Positions 49,100-61,234 of a stretch of 64,000 nucleotides of DNA are shown here, piece by piece. The first letter of the stretch is position 1. Each line of letters opens with the position of its first letter. The stretch comes from Epiperipatus broadwayi (Eukaryota > Onychophora > Udeonychophora > Euonychophora > Peripatidae). The notes beneath the pieces were generated by a model, which saw only the letters and a list, made by a program, of their open reading frames with translations, did not search any database and was not told the DNA's origin. The position numbers were made by a program, and so were the translations under genes. Location of the stretch: contig JAQFVV010000350.1 in the NCBI GenBank assembly GCA_028023455.1, forward strand, positions 188,001 to 252,000, read 5' to 3'.

Positions 49100-49525
49100 A
49101 AAAAACAATACTTTAAATGATTAAAATTGAAATAGACAACTCATTATAAATAAATAAAAAAAAAATTTAATATATCAATCTGGCTTTCATTCCTTAACAG
49201 AACCTTTTCAAGATGTTTCTTTTTACATAATCACATGACCAATTACTCTACACTCCCCCCTCCCCAATGGTTCATTTTTTAATGCTTTTTATATACATAT
49301 ATATATATATATTTTATTAATTATATTCAATGTACATATTTGAATAATTATATTTATTGCAATGTAAATAATGTTCATTGGGGGGGGGGGTTTGCTGTAG
49401 GGTAATAGGTCATGTGATTGTTTAAAAAGAAGGTTCCTTTAAAGAATGAAAGCAGGATTGATGTATTAAATATTTTTTTATTAATAGTGAGTTGTCTATT
49501 TCAATTTTGTTTTATACTGATTATT
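49100..49525. repeat. Family H palindromic repeat
   Basis: AATTGAAATAGACAACTCA (49125-49143) is mirrored by TGAGTTGTCTATTTCAATT (49489-49507). Internal mirrors include TCACATGACC and GGTCATGTGA, and C-run and G-run tracts (CCCCCC near 49255; ten G at 49381-49390). The loop is (TA)n-rich. The arms are about 155 bp, with no coding content. Confidence 0.7.
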
Positions 49526-50121
49526 TTTAATATTAATAGATACCAACTATCATATTATATACAAAATACTATTAGTTAGCTCCTGTGGGATGATTGTTTC
49601 TTTTCATAACTAAATATTAGTTTGAGATCCATGTGAATATTACATAGGGATGTTACTAAGGTGCTTTGCAGACATGTGAAGATATATATTCACAAATCTT
49701 GAAATAGTTATCCTAGAGAATCTGATTGGTAGCAATTTTGATATAAGTTGATAAGTGTTAGTTACATGCATGTTTATTGGGTAATTTTTTTCTGATTTGC
49801 AATTAGATGATAATATTATGAGATGTTTAATTAAATTTAGTATAGATGATGCTTGAAAAATTCATCATGCCAAAATATTACATATTAATTAGTGCTGTGT
49901 AATTTTAATGTTATATAAATGTAACATAACTAAATATAGCATTTTCCTAACATTATCCCAACATTATGTATAATTTCCAGTCTTAATTAATCAATCAAAT
50001 GCTATTAATAAATTCGTTAGAACTTCTTTATATATATATTGAATTAAATATTTCCAAGGATTGTTATTATAATAAAAAATAGAAATGAGATTATATCCAT
50101 GTAAACAGAGATAAATTTTAG

Positions 50122-50166
<45 letters not shown>

Positions 50167-50200
50167 TATTAATCAATGTCTGTATTCCAATTATAATAAA
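49526..50200. other. AT-rich DNA with a TA microsatellite
   Basis: A TA run lies at 50126-50163, just outside the Penelope inverted pair. Nothing else was seen. Confidence 0.45.
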
Positions 50201-51365
50201 ATATATATAATTATTCAAAACAATACAATAATTAATACAGTAACAATATTTTAAACAAATTTATACCAATTTAATAGAAGTACTTTCAATTATCTATGTA
50301 GTCGTTGTCAACTAGACTCAAATTGTATTAGAAAAAACCGTTACAAATGTAAACAAAAGCAATACGTCATACATCAATTTTCCCACAATTCATTAATTTT
50401 TATATTGGCTGTCTGTCTATTTATCAACTGTTGCTTTTCACTTTTTATTAACATAGCTTCTTTAATTTTGCGTTTATTATTATTTCTTTCAATACACAGA
50501 ATTTTAACTTTATTAAAATCAAAATCAAAACCATAATTACATGTTACATTATGATCAAAAAATACTGATGGTGATACATCATCATTTCTAACATTCTCTT
50601 GTCTTGATTTTTGCACTCGTTTATATAATAACAAATGCTCCCTTGATCTTTTCTCCAATGTACATCGAGATTCCCCAATATATGCCTTTCCACAAAAACA
50701 TAGCCATTTACATATTGCACAACTTTGATTTAAAATACCACACCTATTTTTTGAATTATTTATTAATCTATTTAAATTAGGAGTAGTATAAAATGCAACT
50801 CGACATATATTTTTATATATCTGTTTTATAAATTTAACCTGTTCATTACAAATAAATGGTATTGATATCCAAGTATATTTTATTTTATCAATATCTATAG
50901 CATCTAAAATATTTCTATTATTATTAAACTTAGTAACAATATTATAAATTAATTTATGATCATATCCAACATTTAACAAATCCATAATAAATACATTTAT
51001 GTTACTTATTTTATCAGAACTATATTTACATAATTTATTATTCCTAAATAAAAATGATTTTAAACTGGATAATTTATGTGCAATTGGCACATTTGAATAC
51101 CAAGGAATACATCCTCTTTTTTCAATATCTTTTATTACCATACAATAATCTAATTTATTTTTATTACGTGTAACTTTAATATCTAAATACTGAATTAACT
51201 TTTTTTCTTCAAAAGATTTACTCCATTTTAAACCTTCTAAACTATTTAATTCATTGAATAATACATTTATAATATCTAAACTTCCACAAACGAAAACATC
51301 ATCAACATACCTGTAATAAATTTTAATACCTTGGCAATATATATTAGTATTAAGAATTATATCTT
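50201..51365 (-). mobile_element. Penelope-like element, 5'-truncated copy, left arm
   Basis: This 1165-bp minus-strand copy begins in the middle of the RT palm and runs to the 3' untranslated end. It forms a head-to-head inverted repeat with the copy at 51372-52538, separated by only 6 bp (GAAATG). By eye the arms differ at few positions, so the structure is young or kept similar by gene conversion. TA microsatellites lie beside both outer ends. Confidence 0.85.
50374..51365 (-). CDS. Penelope-type RT/GIY-YIG protein, N-terminally truncated
   Basis: The frame is open from the inverted-repeat centre to TAA or its equivalent at 50374. It starts with the RT palm box RYVDDVF (YVDD codons 51298-51309), followed by LDIKVTRN and the thumb. 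A Cys-rich linker (CGILNQSCAICKW) leads to the GIY-YIG nuclease with CFCGKAYIGESRC and R-x-x-EHL, then a Lys-rich C-terminus ending ELWEN. Penelope elements combine exactly these two enzymes: the RT copies RNA and the nuclease nicks the target. The N-terminal RT fingers are missing, so the copy cannot be autonomous. No stop or frameshift interrupts what remains, unlike the partner copy. Confidence 0.85.
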
Positions 51366-51371
51366 GAAATG

Positions 51372-52538
51372 AAGATATAATTCTTAATACTAATATATAT
51401 TGCCAAGGTATTAAAATTTATTACAGGTATGTTGATGATGTTTTCGTTTGTGGAAGTTTAGATATTATAAATGTATTATTCAATGAATTAAATAGTTTAG
51501 AAGGTTTAAAATGGAGTAAATCTTTTGAAGAAAAAAAGTCAATTCAGTATTTAGATATTAAAGTTACACGTAATAAAAATAAATTAGATTATTGTATGGT
51601 AATAAAAGATATTGAAAAAAGAGGATATATTCCTTGGTATTCAAATGTGCCAATTGCACATAAATTATCCAGTTTAAAATCATTTTTATTTAGGAATAAT
51701 AAATTATGTAAATATAGTTCTGATAAAATAAGTAACATAAAAATGTATTTATTATGGATTTGTTAAATGTTGGATATGATCATAAATTAATTTATAATAT
51801 TGTTACTAAGTTTAATAATAATAGAAATATTTTAGATGCTATAGATATTGATAAAATAAAATATACTTGGATATCAATACCATTTATTTGTAATGAACAG
51901 GTTAAATTTATAAAACAGATATATAAAAATATATGTCGAGTTGCATTTTATACTACTCCTAATTTAAATAGATTAATAAATAATTCAAAAAATAGGTGTG
52001 GTATTTTAAATCAAAGTTGTGCAATATATAAATGGCTATGTTTTTGTGGAAAGGCATATATTGGGAAATCTCGATGTACATTGGAGAAAAGATCAAGGGA
52101 GCATTTGTTATTATATAAACGAGTGCAAAAATCAAGACAAGAGAATGTTAGAAATGATGATGTATCACCATCAGTATTTTTTGATCATAATGTAACATGT
52201 AATTATGGTTTTGATTTTGATTTTAATAAAGTTAAAATTCTGTGTATTGAAAGAAATAATAATAAACGCAAAATTAAAGAAGCTATGTTAATAAAAAGTG
52301 AAAAGCAACAGTTGATAAATAGACAGACAGCCAATATAAAAATTAATGAATTGTGGGAAAATTGATGTATGACGTATTGCTTTTGTTTACATTTGTAACG
52401 GTTTTTTCTAATACAATTTGAGTCTAGTTGACAACAACTATATAGATAGTTGAAAGTACTTCTATTAAATTGGTATATATTTGTTTAAAATATTGTTACT
52501 GTATTAATTATTGTATTGTTTTGAATAATTATATATAT
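51372..52538 (+). mobile_element. Penelope-like element, truncated copy, right arm (frameshifted)
   Basis: Mirror of the left arm on the plus strand: YVDD codons 51428-51439, the same Cys-rich linker, and GIY-YIG with KAYIGKSRC. Two extra bases in an A run near 51738-51743 shift the frame ahead of the 203-codon frame 51754-52365, so RT and nuclease are no longer fused. Other differences are single substitutions (for example Glu to Lys after AYIG). The 3' untranslated end reaches a TA microsatellite at 52530-52551. Confidence 0.85.
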
Positions 52539-52723
52539 ATATATATATATAATAACTCAGATTATATGTAATTGAGCAGGAAGCACCTGAACCTTCCAAA
52601 AATTTTTATAATGTATTATATATATGGAAATTTTTTTTGGGTTGATATAATAGTGTAGATTTTTCAGAAATTTTATCAAAATCATCCTTTCCTTTACTTT
52701 GCTGTAATATCTTATATAAATAT

Positions 52724-52964
52724 AATTTATCCAAACCACTTTTAATACTTTTTAGCAAAAGACTTTTTATTGTACATATATACATGCACCTTATGTTTCG
52801 ACTGTCTTGCAGTCTTCTTCAGAGCCAGTTTACTTTAATCTTTTAAAAAGTAAATTGGCTCTGAAGAAGACTACAGGACAGTCAAATCATAAGGTATATA
52901 TATATATATACACATACAATAAAAGACTTTTGCTAAAAAATGTTAAAAGTGGTTTGGATAAATT
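52724..52964. repeat. Snapback repeat with hammerhead-like core, beside the Penelope pair
   Basis: Arms 52724-52838 and 52845-52964 are mirror images, from AATTTATCCAAACCACTTTT to its complement. In the better arm (minus strand) CTGAAGA, then GACTG-CAAGA-CAGTC, then GAAAC (about 52796-52823) resembles a hammerhead core with a five-pair helix II; one extra A sits between core and helix. Such motifs have been reported in the terminal repeats of Penelope-like elements. The other arm is decayed (CTACAGGACAGTCAAATC). It probably belongs to the same or a related Penelope family. Confidence 0.55.
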
Positions 52965-53240
52965 GTATTTGGTGTAAATTTTTCTTAACACTTAATTTTA
53001 ATTTGTCCAACTACATATTAATATGAATTTAATAATGTTTCAGTGCAAGTAAATAAGTTTCCCTTTTCAATACAAGCAAGTTAAAGCACAGAGAAAACAT
53101 GATGATGATAAAGTTGAAACTGTATATTTTTTCTGTCATATCTATTTTACATTTTTCTTTTCCCATAGCTTCATCTATGCCAGATTCAAACCCCTCTGAG
53201 TGCATGTATATAAACATCAACACAGTTATATGTGTATCAC

Positions 53241-53242
<2 letters not shown>

Positions 53243-53290
<48 letters not shown>
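53243..53290. repeat. TA microsatellite
   Basis: About 45 bp of TA repeats abut the ATC-repeat 3' end of an RTE-type LINE fragment. The reading frames spanning it (runs of Ile-Tyr) are artefacts. Confidence 0.9.
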
Positions 53291-53291
<1 letters not shown>

Positions 53292-53850
53292 TCATCATCT
53301 ATCAACCATTATCAATCCACTGTAGGATGAAGGTCTCTCCAAGTTTAATCCATCTTCTTCGATCTTTAGCTTCTCTTTCCACATCACCCCTACACATTTT
53401 CTTATTTCATCCATCCATCTTACATGTGGTCTCCTTCTGGGTCTTTTACAATCTCTTGGAATCCAGTTTAAAATTTCAATTGTCCATCTATTATCATCAC
53501 TTCTAGCAATATGTCCAGCCCAACTCCACTTCAATCTTTTAATTTTTTCAATGAGGTCAGTAACACCTGTTTGTTCTCTTACCCATACATTGCGTTTTCG
53601 ATCTCTTCTTGTTACTCCCAACATACATCTCTCCATACTTCTTTGAGTGGTCTGAAGTCTCTGTATTGATCTTCTATTAAGTGTCCAAGTCTCAGATCCA
53701 TAAGTAAGAACTGGTAAAACACATTTGTTAAAAACCTTTCTTTTCAAACACATAGGCGTATTTCCTTTTAATATCAAGTTATTTCTACCAAAAGCACTCC
53801 AACCAAGTTTAATTCTATGATTAATTTCCTCTATTATGTTTCCATCTGTA

Positions 53851-53855
<5 letters not shown>
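53287..53855 (-). pseudogene. RTE-type LINE, 3' fragment (copy D1)
   Basis: A 160-codon minus-strand frame (53295-53777) encodes the conserved region after the RT: CLKRKVFNKCVLPVLTYGSE, TW, RSMERCMLGVTRRDRKRN, then HIARSDDNRW and RRRPHVRWMDEIRK. This tail is shared by RTE-type endonuclease-reverse transcriptases of many animals. The RT itself is absent: the copy is truncated at about 53855, where a TA run begins. The 3' end is (ATG)n on the minus strand. Confidence 0.8.
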
Positions 53856-53886
<31 letters not shown>

Positions 53887-53892
53887 TATACA

Positions 53893-53957
53893 GATAGTAT
53901 AGCTGATTATATGCCTATATATATATATATATATAGGCAATAACCAGCTATACTATC
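53893..53957. repeat. Near-perfect 65-bp palindrome with (TA)n centre
   Basis: GATAGTATAGCTG at 53893-53905 is mirrored by CAGCTATACTATC at 53945-53957, continuing inward through ATGCC/GGCA to a TA core. TAT-GCC-(TA)n also occurs at the ends of the MITE at 20489, so this may be a collapsed relative. Confidence 0.7.
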
Positions 53958-54554
53958 ATAAATTTACATATTACAGCAGATATATTTTATTTGAAAATCC
54001 AACCTTTTAAATTAAATATTTTGTTTTCATTTATAAAGCCAATTTATTAATTTTACATTTAAAATCACATGTATATATGTATAATTCATATAGTACTGTG
54101 ATACATATATAACACAATGTTATTTAAAAGTTTCTAATAATTCTACATTTTAAATTAAAATAGTAAGTTAACAAAAATCACAACACCACACATCTGTATT
54201 AATATAGCATGTGAGCAAAATTTCAAATCTTATTTTTACAATAATATTTTTCCAAAATGTATTTTATAAATAGCAAAATGCACTGAGCTGATACTTTTGC
54301 CAAGTCTTTGGGGAATCGAGATGGCCCAAGTTAAATTAGTACTACCTGGTTTAAAATTTAAATAAAAGTTTAAATCAGTTTTGTAAATTAAAATATAAGA
54401 TAATAAACAAGTACTAATGGATTTACCAGCTATAAATCCATCTTGTTGACAAAATATTATAGGATCTAAAAACTGTATAAATACTCTAATTTTTTACTCT
54501 CTCTTTTTATTCTGTAAATTTTAAAAGCATTGTTACCAGAATCTATACTCATTT
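53958..54554. other. AT-rich stretch, nothing recognised
   Basis: No supportable feature was seen. Confidence 0.4.
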
Positions 54555-54795
54555 TATTTTGACATGGTGGAGTAGGAAGTCATAGATTTTCCATTTTCCT
54601 ATGGGAAGATGGTGATTCAAACCCCATCCTACATGCCACAATGGCATGTAACCATCATTGTGGACATTGGAGACTTTCCAACAATATCCTGCTGCAAGAA
54701 GAAATCTAAACTCATACAACCAATCCAGAGAGGAGTGCCATTATGCCTACCATCTGATGCACCTGAAGTATCTGCTGCAAAAGATGATTAGTAAT
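54555..54795 (+). repeat. tRNA-derived SINE candidate
   Basis: GACATGGTGGAGTAGGAAGT could be an A-box region, and GGTGATTCAAACCCC (54611-54625) a good B box 45 bp on. A GC-richer body follows, including the hairpin CACAATGGCATG...CATTGTGG. A 60-codon frame across it (54609-54791) has no recognised motif and probably reflects the SINE body. A weaker relative may lie at 59690-59800 (TTATTCAAACTCAACC). Confidence 0.45.
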
Positions 54796-56489
54796 ATTTT
54801 CCTAAAAAAAACTGCAGAATTGTCAATCAGTCTTTAAATCTGTAACCTTTAATATTTTAGCTAGCTAATATAATGTAATTGAACATTCATCCTTTACTCT
54901 TCAAATTCTCTTTAAAATATTGCAATTAAAATCTGTATGAATCTTGCTTGAATTCACTTTTGTAAACATAAATTACTTTCCTAAATTGTAATAACTAATT
55001 AATCATTTATCTAAAACATTGTTATTGCTGCGGTTATGCTTATATCTGTTTTAATCATTTATCTCAATTTATCTTATATATGTTATAGTATACAAAATAT
55101 TTCCAAACAGCAAACACTATAATTTTAGTAACTTTTTAAAGGAGAGATAATTATTAATATCTCCAGTTTAATAATTAAGTGATTCTACTTAGCATACTTG
55201 ACTGCTGTTTTGAAATCCTATTATGTTAGATAATAATCGATTGCTCTGCACTAGTTATTATCATTGATTTATATTATCTTATATTTCTTATAGTTTGTCT
55301 AGTTAAGGTTATAAATAATACTTTTAATATTTGTTGGTCAAAAGTGATAGGCTGGCTCGAAGATGATATTAAAGTATATTCATTAATATTTATTAAGGCC
55401 CATTGAATTTACTTTTCCCCCTTAGATTATGATTTAATATGTAGATTCAGTGCCATTAACTAGATTGATAATTTAGCTTAGCCCTTTTACTTAATATGAT
55501 TAATGTGCTATTTTAAGAACTGGGTTGTGTTAGTTTAGCACATAAAAGCTATATGTTTTTAGGGACAATTAATTATATATCCATATTTGTATTTTACTTA
55601 TACATTGCAAATGTCTTTACTAAATACACTTGTAAATTACATCTTGCTATCTTTCTGTGGGTTTGCAGTGGAGATCACTTCCATCTATCTTAGTTCAGGT
55701 ATGGCTATCCTTTAGAACTTGAACACGAGGGGCCAGCCAATTTTTGTAAAGCCTATCCAAGTCCCTGAACTAGATATGTTCATATTAATGGTGGCAAGCC
55801 ATATGGTTCTAGGGAACTGCACATTTCGATGTGGAATCCCATGAATAATTACTCACACTGCAAACTTATTTATTACTGTTTTATTTAGCACCACAGCATA
55901 TATATGTGAATCTAAAGATAATCATTTTTTTTCCCTTTTAAATTAACCATTCAGCCTTGGACTGAAACCTGCATCTTAGTTGCTAAGCTGAATTTGAATT
56001 TTGCTTGAGCCTAAATATTTGCTCAACCATAATATATGTAGCAGTCATCTTAGTGCTGTATATAGTAATCATCTTGGCTACATTATCCACTCCTATCATG
56101 GGCAAACTAATGTAAATAGGTTTGACATATTAATTAAATTTAGGCATAAATCTTATTAACCACATAAATATATACACACACTTATATAAATGTTTAGATG
56201 AGATTGATGTAATAATTATCTCATCCACTATGTAACATCTTCGTGCGTTGTTGACACACATATTAGTACACTAAATTTTTTGTCATTTTTGTTTGATTTA
56301 TTTACTGTTTTAATAAACCTATTTACAGTATAACATTCATTTCATATATTTCTAACTCGTATTCTTGTTTTTATATATGTATGATATGCATTATAGTTAG
56401 CATTAGATTAACTTTAATTTTAAATCAATTTGAATGTTAGGTAGTCTACTTTAACTCTCTAGTTAAATTGTTAGTCTTTTCCTGAGACC
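54796..56489. other. Mostly AT-rich DNA, no supportable gene
   Basis: A GC-richer patch at 55660-55850 includes GTTTGCAG and CAGGTATGG, which could be an acceptor and donor 32 bp apart. A micro-exon is possible but unsupported. Confidence 0.3.
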
Positions 56490-56640
56490 CATGTTTCTCC
56501 CTGTTCAGAGCCATCTCACAGAAGAAATTGAGACTTATGTGTAACCTCAGAAATGTTATTAGGTGGGTCAGCAATATGAGATGGATTGGAGAGTTGAAAG
56601 TCATGTGAAAGTCTGAGTTCGAACCCCTATATATTACATT
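56490..56640 (+). repeat. Family B 3' part with B box
   Basis: GGTGGGTCAGCAATATGAGA, then GTCATGTGAAAGTCTGAGTT and CGAACCCC matches the tail of the copy at 20880. GTTCGAACC is a perfect tRNA-type B box. Confidence 0.6.
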
Positions 56641-59600
56641 CATAAAATGTTAAATCATGGAGTATTTGGTGAATGAGTTGAAACTTGGTCGGATTCAGGA
56701 TCTCACCATCTCATTTCGGTCAATTTTGGTATATTTTACCTGGACTCTGGATTTTGTTACGTGAATGTACAAATCTGATTGTTACATAGGTTAACTATCC
56801 CAAATTTTTTTGTTAATTTAAAACATAAACTGATGTAACTTTTACATTAATTTGAAACAATTAAAATCTTTTTATCTTTTCTGAAAAATACATTTTGATC
56901 TTGGAAAGAAAAAAATTTTTTTTTCTAAATACTTTTTCCTTAGTTATTTGTTTTCATGTTCATTAATTTATATTTTATTCTGCTTTCTTACCAAACTATT
57001 TACACATTCTTTCATTTAGTTATTCTAAAAGAGTTTATCAAAAATTTTTGTAATAAAATGTTTTAAAAGACATCACATTCTTTTCTTAAGATTTAGGAAA
57101 TTCCTAATATAAAATTTGAATATAAGCAAATATAATTTTATTTCTCAATCTTTTGATTTTGCCAAAATGTCATTAAGAAATTCTTTTTAAAAATTATTTT
57201 TTCAAACTATATATATATGCACACACAGAAACATCAATAATTGAAGTATTATATATACTCAAACGTAACTGAAATATCATGTCTTGAAAAGTTATATGTT
57301 TTTAATTAATATAAAGACAGTCTGAGTATTATAAATGCCATGACAATATTTTTCATACTTAACTTTATTGCAAATAGTGAGAATAGTATATATAAACTCT
57401 TATGAAACTCATAAGTATTTTTCTCACTTGTGACTGAATAGTTTTTTATTACAAAGCAAATGTTGGGAATATTGTACAGACCTCTGCAGTAATTTGGATA
57501 GTTCATTTTATGACATTTTTAGAATCATACAATGCTTTAAAGATCTTGAAAATATATCATTTATAGATAATCAAATTACAGATATTGTGGGCGTTATGAC
57601 CTCCCACAACACTTTCAATATTTGATCATTTGGAAACTAGGTATCAAGTAATTTTGATAGAATTATCATAGAATGACTTGTTTATATCAATTTCATTGTA
57701 TTTGGGGGGGGGGGTTACAGAATTGGAAAATCTTCAATATCATCTTGTTTCTTAATGTTAGATTTTATTTTAAACTCGTCCATGTTATCAAAATTCTTTT
57801 CCAATTCAGTAGTTTTTTTCGTTAATTTTATATTCATTTAATTATTGCACTCATATTGGATTTTCCTCTTATTACTACATTTATTTTATGTAAATAAGCA
57901 TTTATTTTTATATAGCGCATGTTTATTATTATTAACACTCGCAAAAGCGTATGCACAATTAGCTTGAAAGTACATTTATTTTTCTTTTTTCTTCGGTTTT
58001 TACAACAAGTTTTAATCTTCAGTCATCATTTATTTCATTTGACAGTCTTCTCTAATTTCTGACGTTTTGGATTTTTTTATATTAACATCAAGTTTTATAT
58101 TGTATATTTTTGATATTAACTTTAGATTGATTTATAATATCTATACCTTTAAGCTTTTTTAAAATGTTTTTCTTCTGATTTTCACTTATCAACAGACTGT
58201 TCTACATCTTTTGTATCAATTTTTTTCTTTGTCCAAAACATCCATATCAACATTACTTTCACCATGGATTCTGCATCCACATTATGTGTGGCTTTTATAT
58301 TTACATTATTTTTATTGATAGCTTCTGTATCCTTGTTATATTAGTTTATAGCATCATTATCAATGTTTGTAATATTTATATATTCTACATTTATTTAATA
58401 CTCAACACTATACTCTGCATTCATTTTTTCTTCTTGCATATTAGTAATAGATGTAATCACCGATAAAATGTTATGGAATCTTTAGGCAATGCGCTTTGTA
58501 AATTATCTATAAAATGCCTCATCTAAGATGAATTTATTTTCTATATCTGAGAATTAACATCATCTTTATTTTAAAATCTTCCATCAGCTCATTTAAATTT
58601 TTGATAATTGATGTAATCTCATGGACAGATGAATTTGATAGTTTTTTTATATTGTGTTATTATCATTTTTTTACTTCTTCCAACATTTTTATTTTAGGCT
58701 CTTTAACTAAATTTACATCTATTTTAAACTTATTAATTACAACACTATAATCGTGATGTAGCACTAAAATTATATTCGCATTGTTTTGTGCAAACTTTTT
58801 TGTATTATTCACAATTTTTTATTCATTTCAACTTTTTTCTATTTTCTTTGCATTGTTTTATGCAAACTTTTTTTGTATTCTTTACAATTTTTTGTCATTT
58901 CAACTTTTTTCTATTTTCTCTTTATTTTCTATGCTGTTTATTTTGTTTTAATGTTTTATATCATGCATTTCTATCACTTTTCATCATTTAGTGGCCTGTA
59001 TTTATTTATTTTTTTCTAAATATTTTTTCTTTTCTCTCTTTTCATCAATTTTCATAATTATTTATTTCCATTTTTATTTATTATTCATTTATTGTGCATG
59101 TCATTCATGTTTATATGGGTACATCAAAAACTAATAAGCTGTTGTTCTCTGCTAAGACTTTCTATACTACTTATTTTCTTTTTTTAATGACTACTAATAT
59201 TCTAGATATCCAAACATTTTAAATTTACTACTTTTTAATGCAATATGAAAACTTTGCAAACAGCTTCTCATAAGTCTCTGAGTGCTTTCCAATGCTTGTC
59301 TCTTTTTATATAACTTTTGGCCTATGACTATCTTTGTTTTCTGACTTATTGTATTCTCCTGCCTTGTAACTTTAATTACTTTCCTGAAATATAGTTTTTT
59401 CTAATATTCTTTTTTGGTTTGTAATTCTATTTCTGTCTTTATGAGTGTATTACCATTATTATTCCCAAAGGTGTGGTATTTTTATTATTAACTTTGCAGT
59501 ATAGATATATGAAGTTAGCAGACCTATATTAACTTTTTAATCATATAAAATATTTTGGCTTATTTTGTATCTGGGATATATGGTTATATTCAAACTCCAA

Positions 59601-61220
59601 ATTGAATTGTGTAAGCATATGCAAATAAATAATCACATGTAGAAACATAATTTTATATTTAACTGAATAAATAGGAATGTTACTCTAATGATGATGGCAG
59701 GGTAATGCTAATAGTCATTTATTCAAACTCAACCTTACATACCATTATATAAGTCTGAAAATAAGCAGTTGCATCATGGCAGTCTATTGATAATGATGAT
59801 AATGATCATCACTCAAAGTATAAGTAATATTAATTTGATACTCATAATAAAAACAAAAAAGAGAAGGAATTAGGCATAGAACTATATTATCATGAGTGAA
59901 TGCATAAATATAAATACAGTGTACTTGATTTACTATTAAATACTTAAGATATTATTAGTCAACTAATACTTTAAAATAGAAAGCAGTTATTCACTCAGAC
60001 ATTGAGAAAAATATCAATCATTTTAGGTTAAACTAAGGAAGTCATATACTAACAATCTCTTCAAAGAACTATTTATTATTCACTTCAACACACATATAAC
60101 TGAGGCTATCTTAAACAGAGCATATGCTCAGATATAATAGATATATAATTTTATAAATTCATAATTAGAAAGAAATCCATAAAAAATAATCAACAAACAC
60201 ACTAATAATAAATGATAAAAATTAATAATTTCAATGATGGTACAAAACTTTTAAGGTAAGATCATATCTATACAGAGCTTATAATATTATTTTCCTTTTT
60301 TATCTTTGCTTTTTTTCTTTATTTAAAGTTACAATATAATTAATAGACATTAAATATTTTTTTATTTAAATATTAAAGTGGGAAGATTCAAATGAATTAA
60401 TGTTTTAAGCCAATAAACATCATAGGATCACGATTTCTTAAGCCCGAATTAATGTTATAAGTATGAATATTGTTAAAGCAGATTTACCTGAATAATTTTA
60501 AAAAAATATTTTTTTTTTTTACAAAGTCTATTATTTCTGATGCTATAACATTTTCTTCATGTTTATTTTTAAATTGGTTTAGTTTTACGTGGATACAAAT
60601 TTAATAAATTTTCCAGCACAAATAAATGACAGACCTATGCATTGGTTAACGATGCTCCAAAGATTTTTTTCTAATGCAAGTCGATTATTCCTTGACACAA
60701 ATATGATGCCAATGAGATAGCTATCTTTCCAGGACCTGGGCAACTAAACCAAGTTATTTTATTCCTTTAGCGTTCTTTGGCTTTGATATAAGAATTTATT
60801 CATAAAGTGAGATGGTCTAGCTTAGCTGTTCTTTCTCTTAAGCTTGGTTTTAACTCTAAAGTAAAATAATTAAACTGTCTTTGCTCTTTATAAATTTTCC
60901 TGAAAAACATATTTTAATCTGTAAACACCTGATTTTTATCTAAATATTTTTTACACAGTAATTGGTTTTTACGTTTATTAATTAGTTTATTTTATAATCT
61001 GCCTCCTTATCTACTAAAACAAAATTGTTTATACATTTTTTTATTTTAATTAAATTAAGAAAGTTTACCAGAAAATATATTTTTAAAAATATATTATGTA
61101 AAAAAATACCTAATGCAAAATTTAAAACGTAAGCAAGTATAATTTTACTTTTCCAATCTTTTAATCATGCAAAAATTTCAATAAGAAATTATTATATTGT
61201 ATTCTGTAATTAGGCTTTTT
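56641..61220. other. AT-rich stretch without recognisable genes
   Basis: A run of ten or more G (57703-57714) is notable in such AT-rich DNA. Around 58780-58920 a phrase TGCAAACTTTTTTGTATT repeats about 70 bp apart, a small tandem repeat. The possible SINE relic at 59690-59800 lies here. Hydrophobic small frames around 58284-59019 reflect T-rich sequence. Confidence 0.35.
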
Positions 61221-61234
61221 ATATATGCTTGTAG

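Noticed and set aside
53029-53506. Open frames of 89 and 135 codons on opposite strands
   Set aside because: They run through a TA microsatellite (Ile-Tyr repeats) into the antisense of an RTE-type LINE.
55660-55715. 32-bp micro-exon between GTTTGCAG and CAGGTATGG
   Set aside because: Splice-like sites this close occur by chance and the peptide has no context.
58284-59019. Hydrophobic small frames resembling membrane proteins
   Set aside because: Phe/Ile/Leu richness follows from T-rich DNA; there are no splice sites, conserved motifs or unusual GC.
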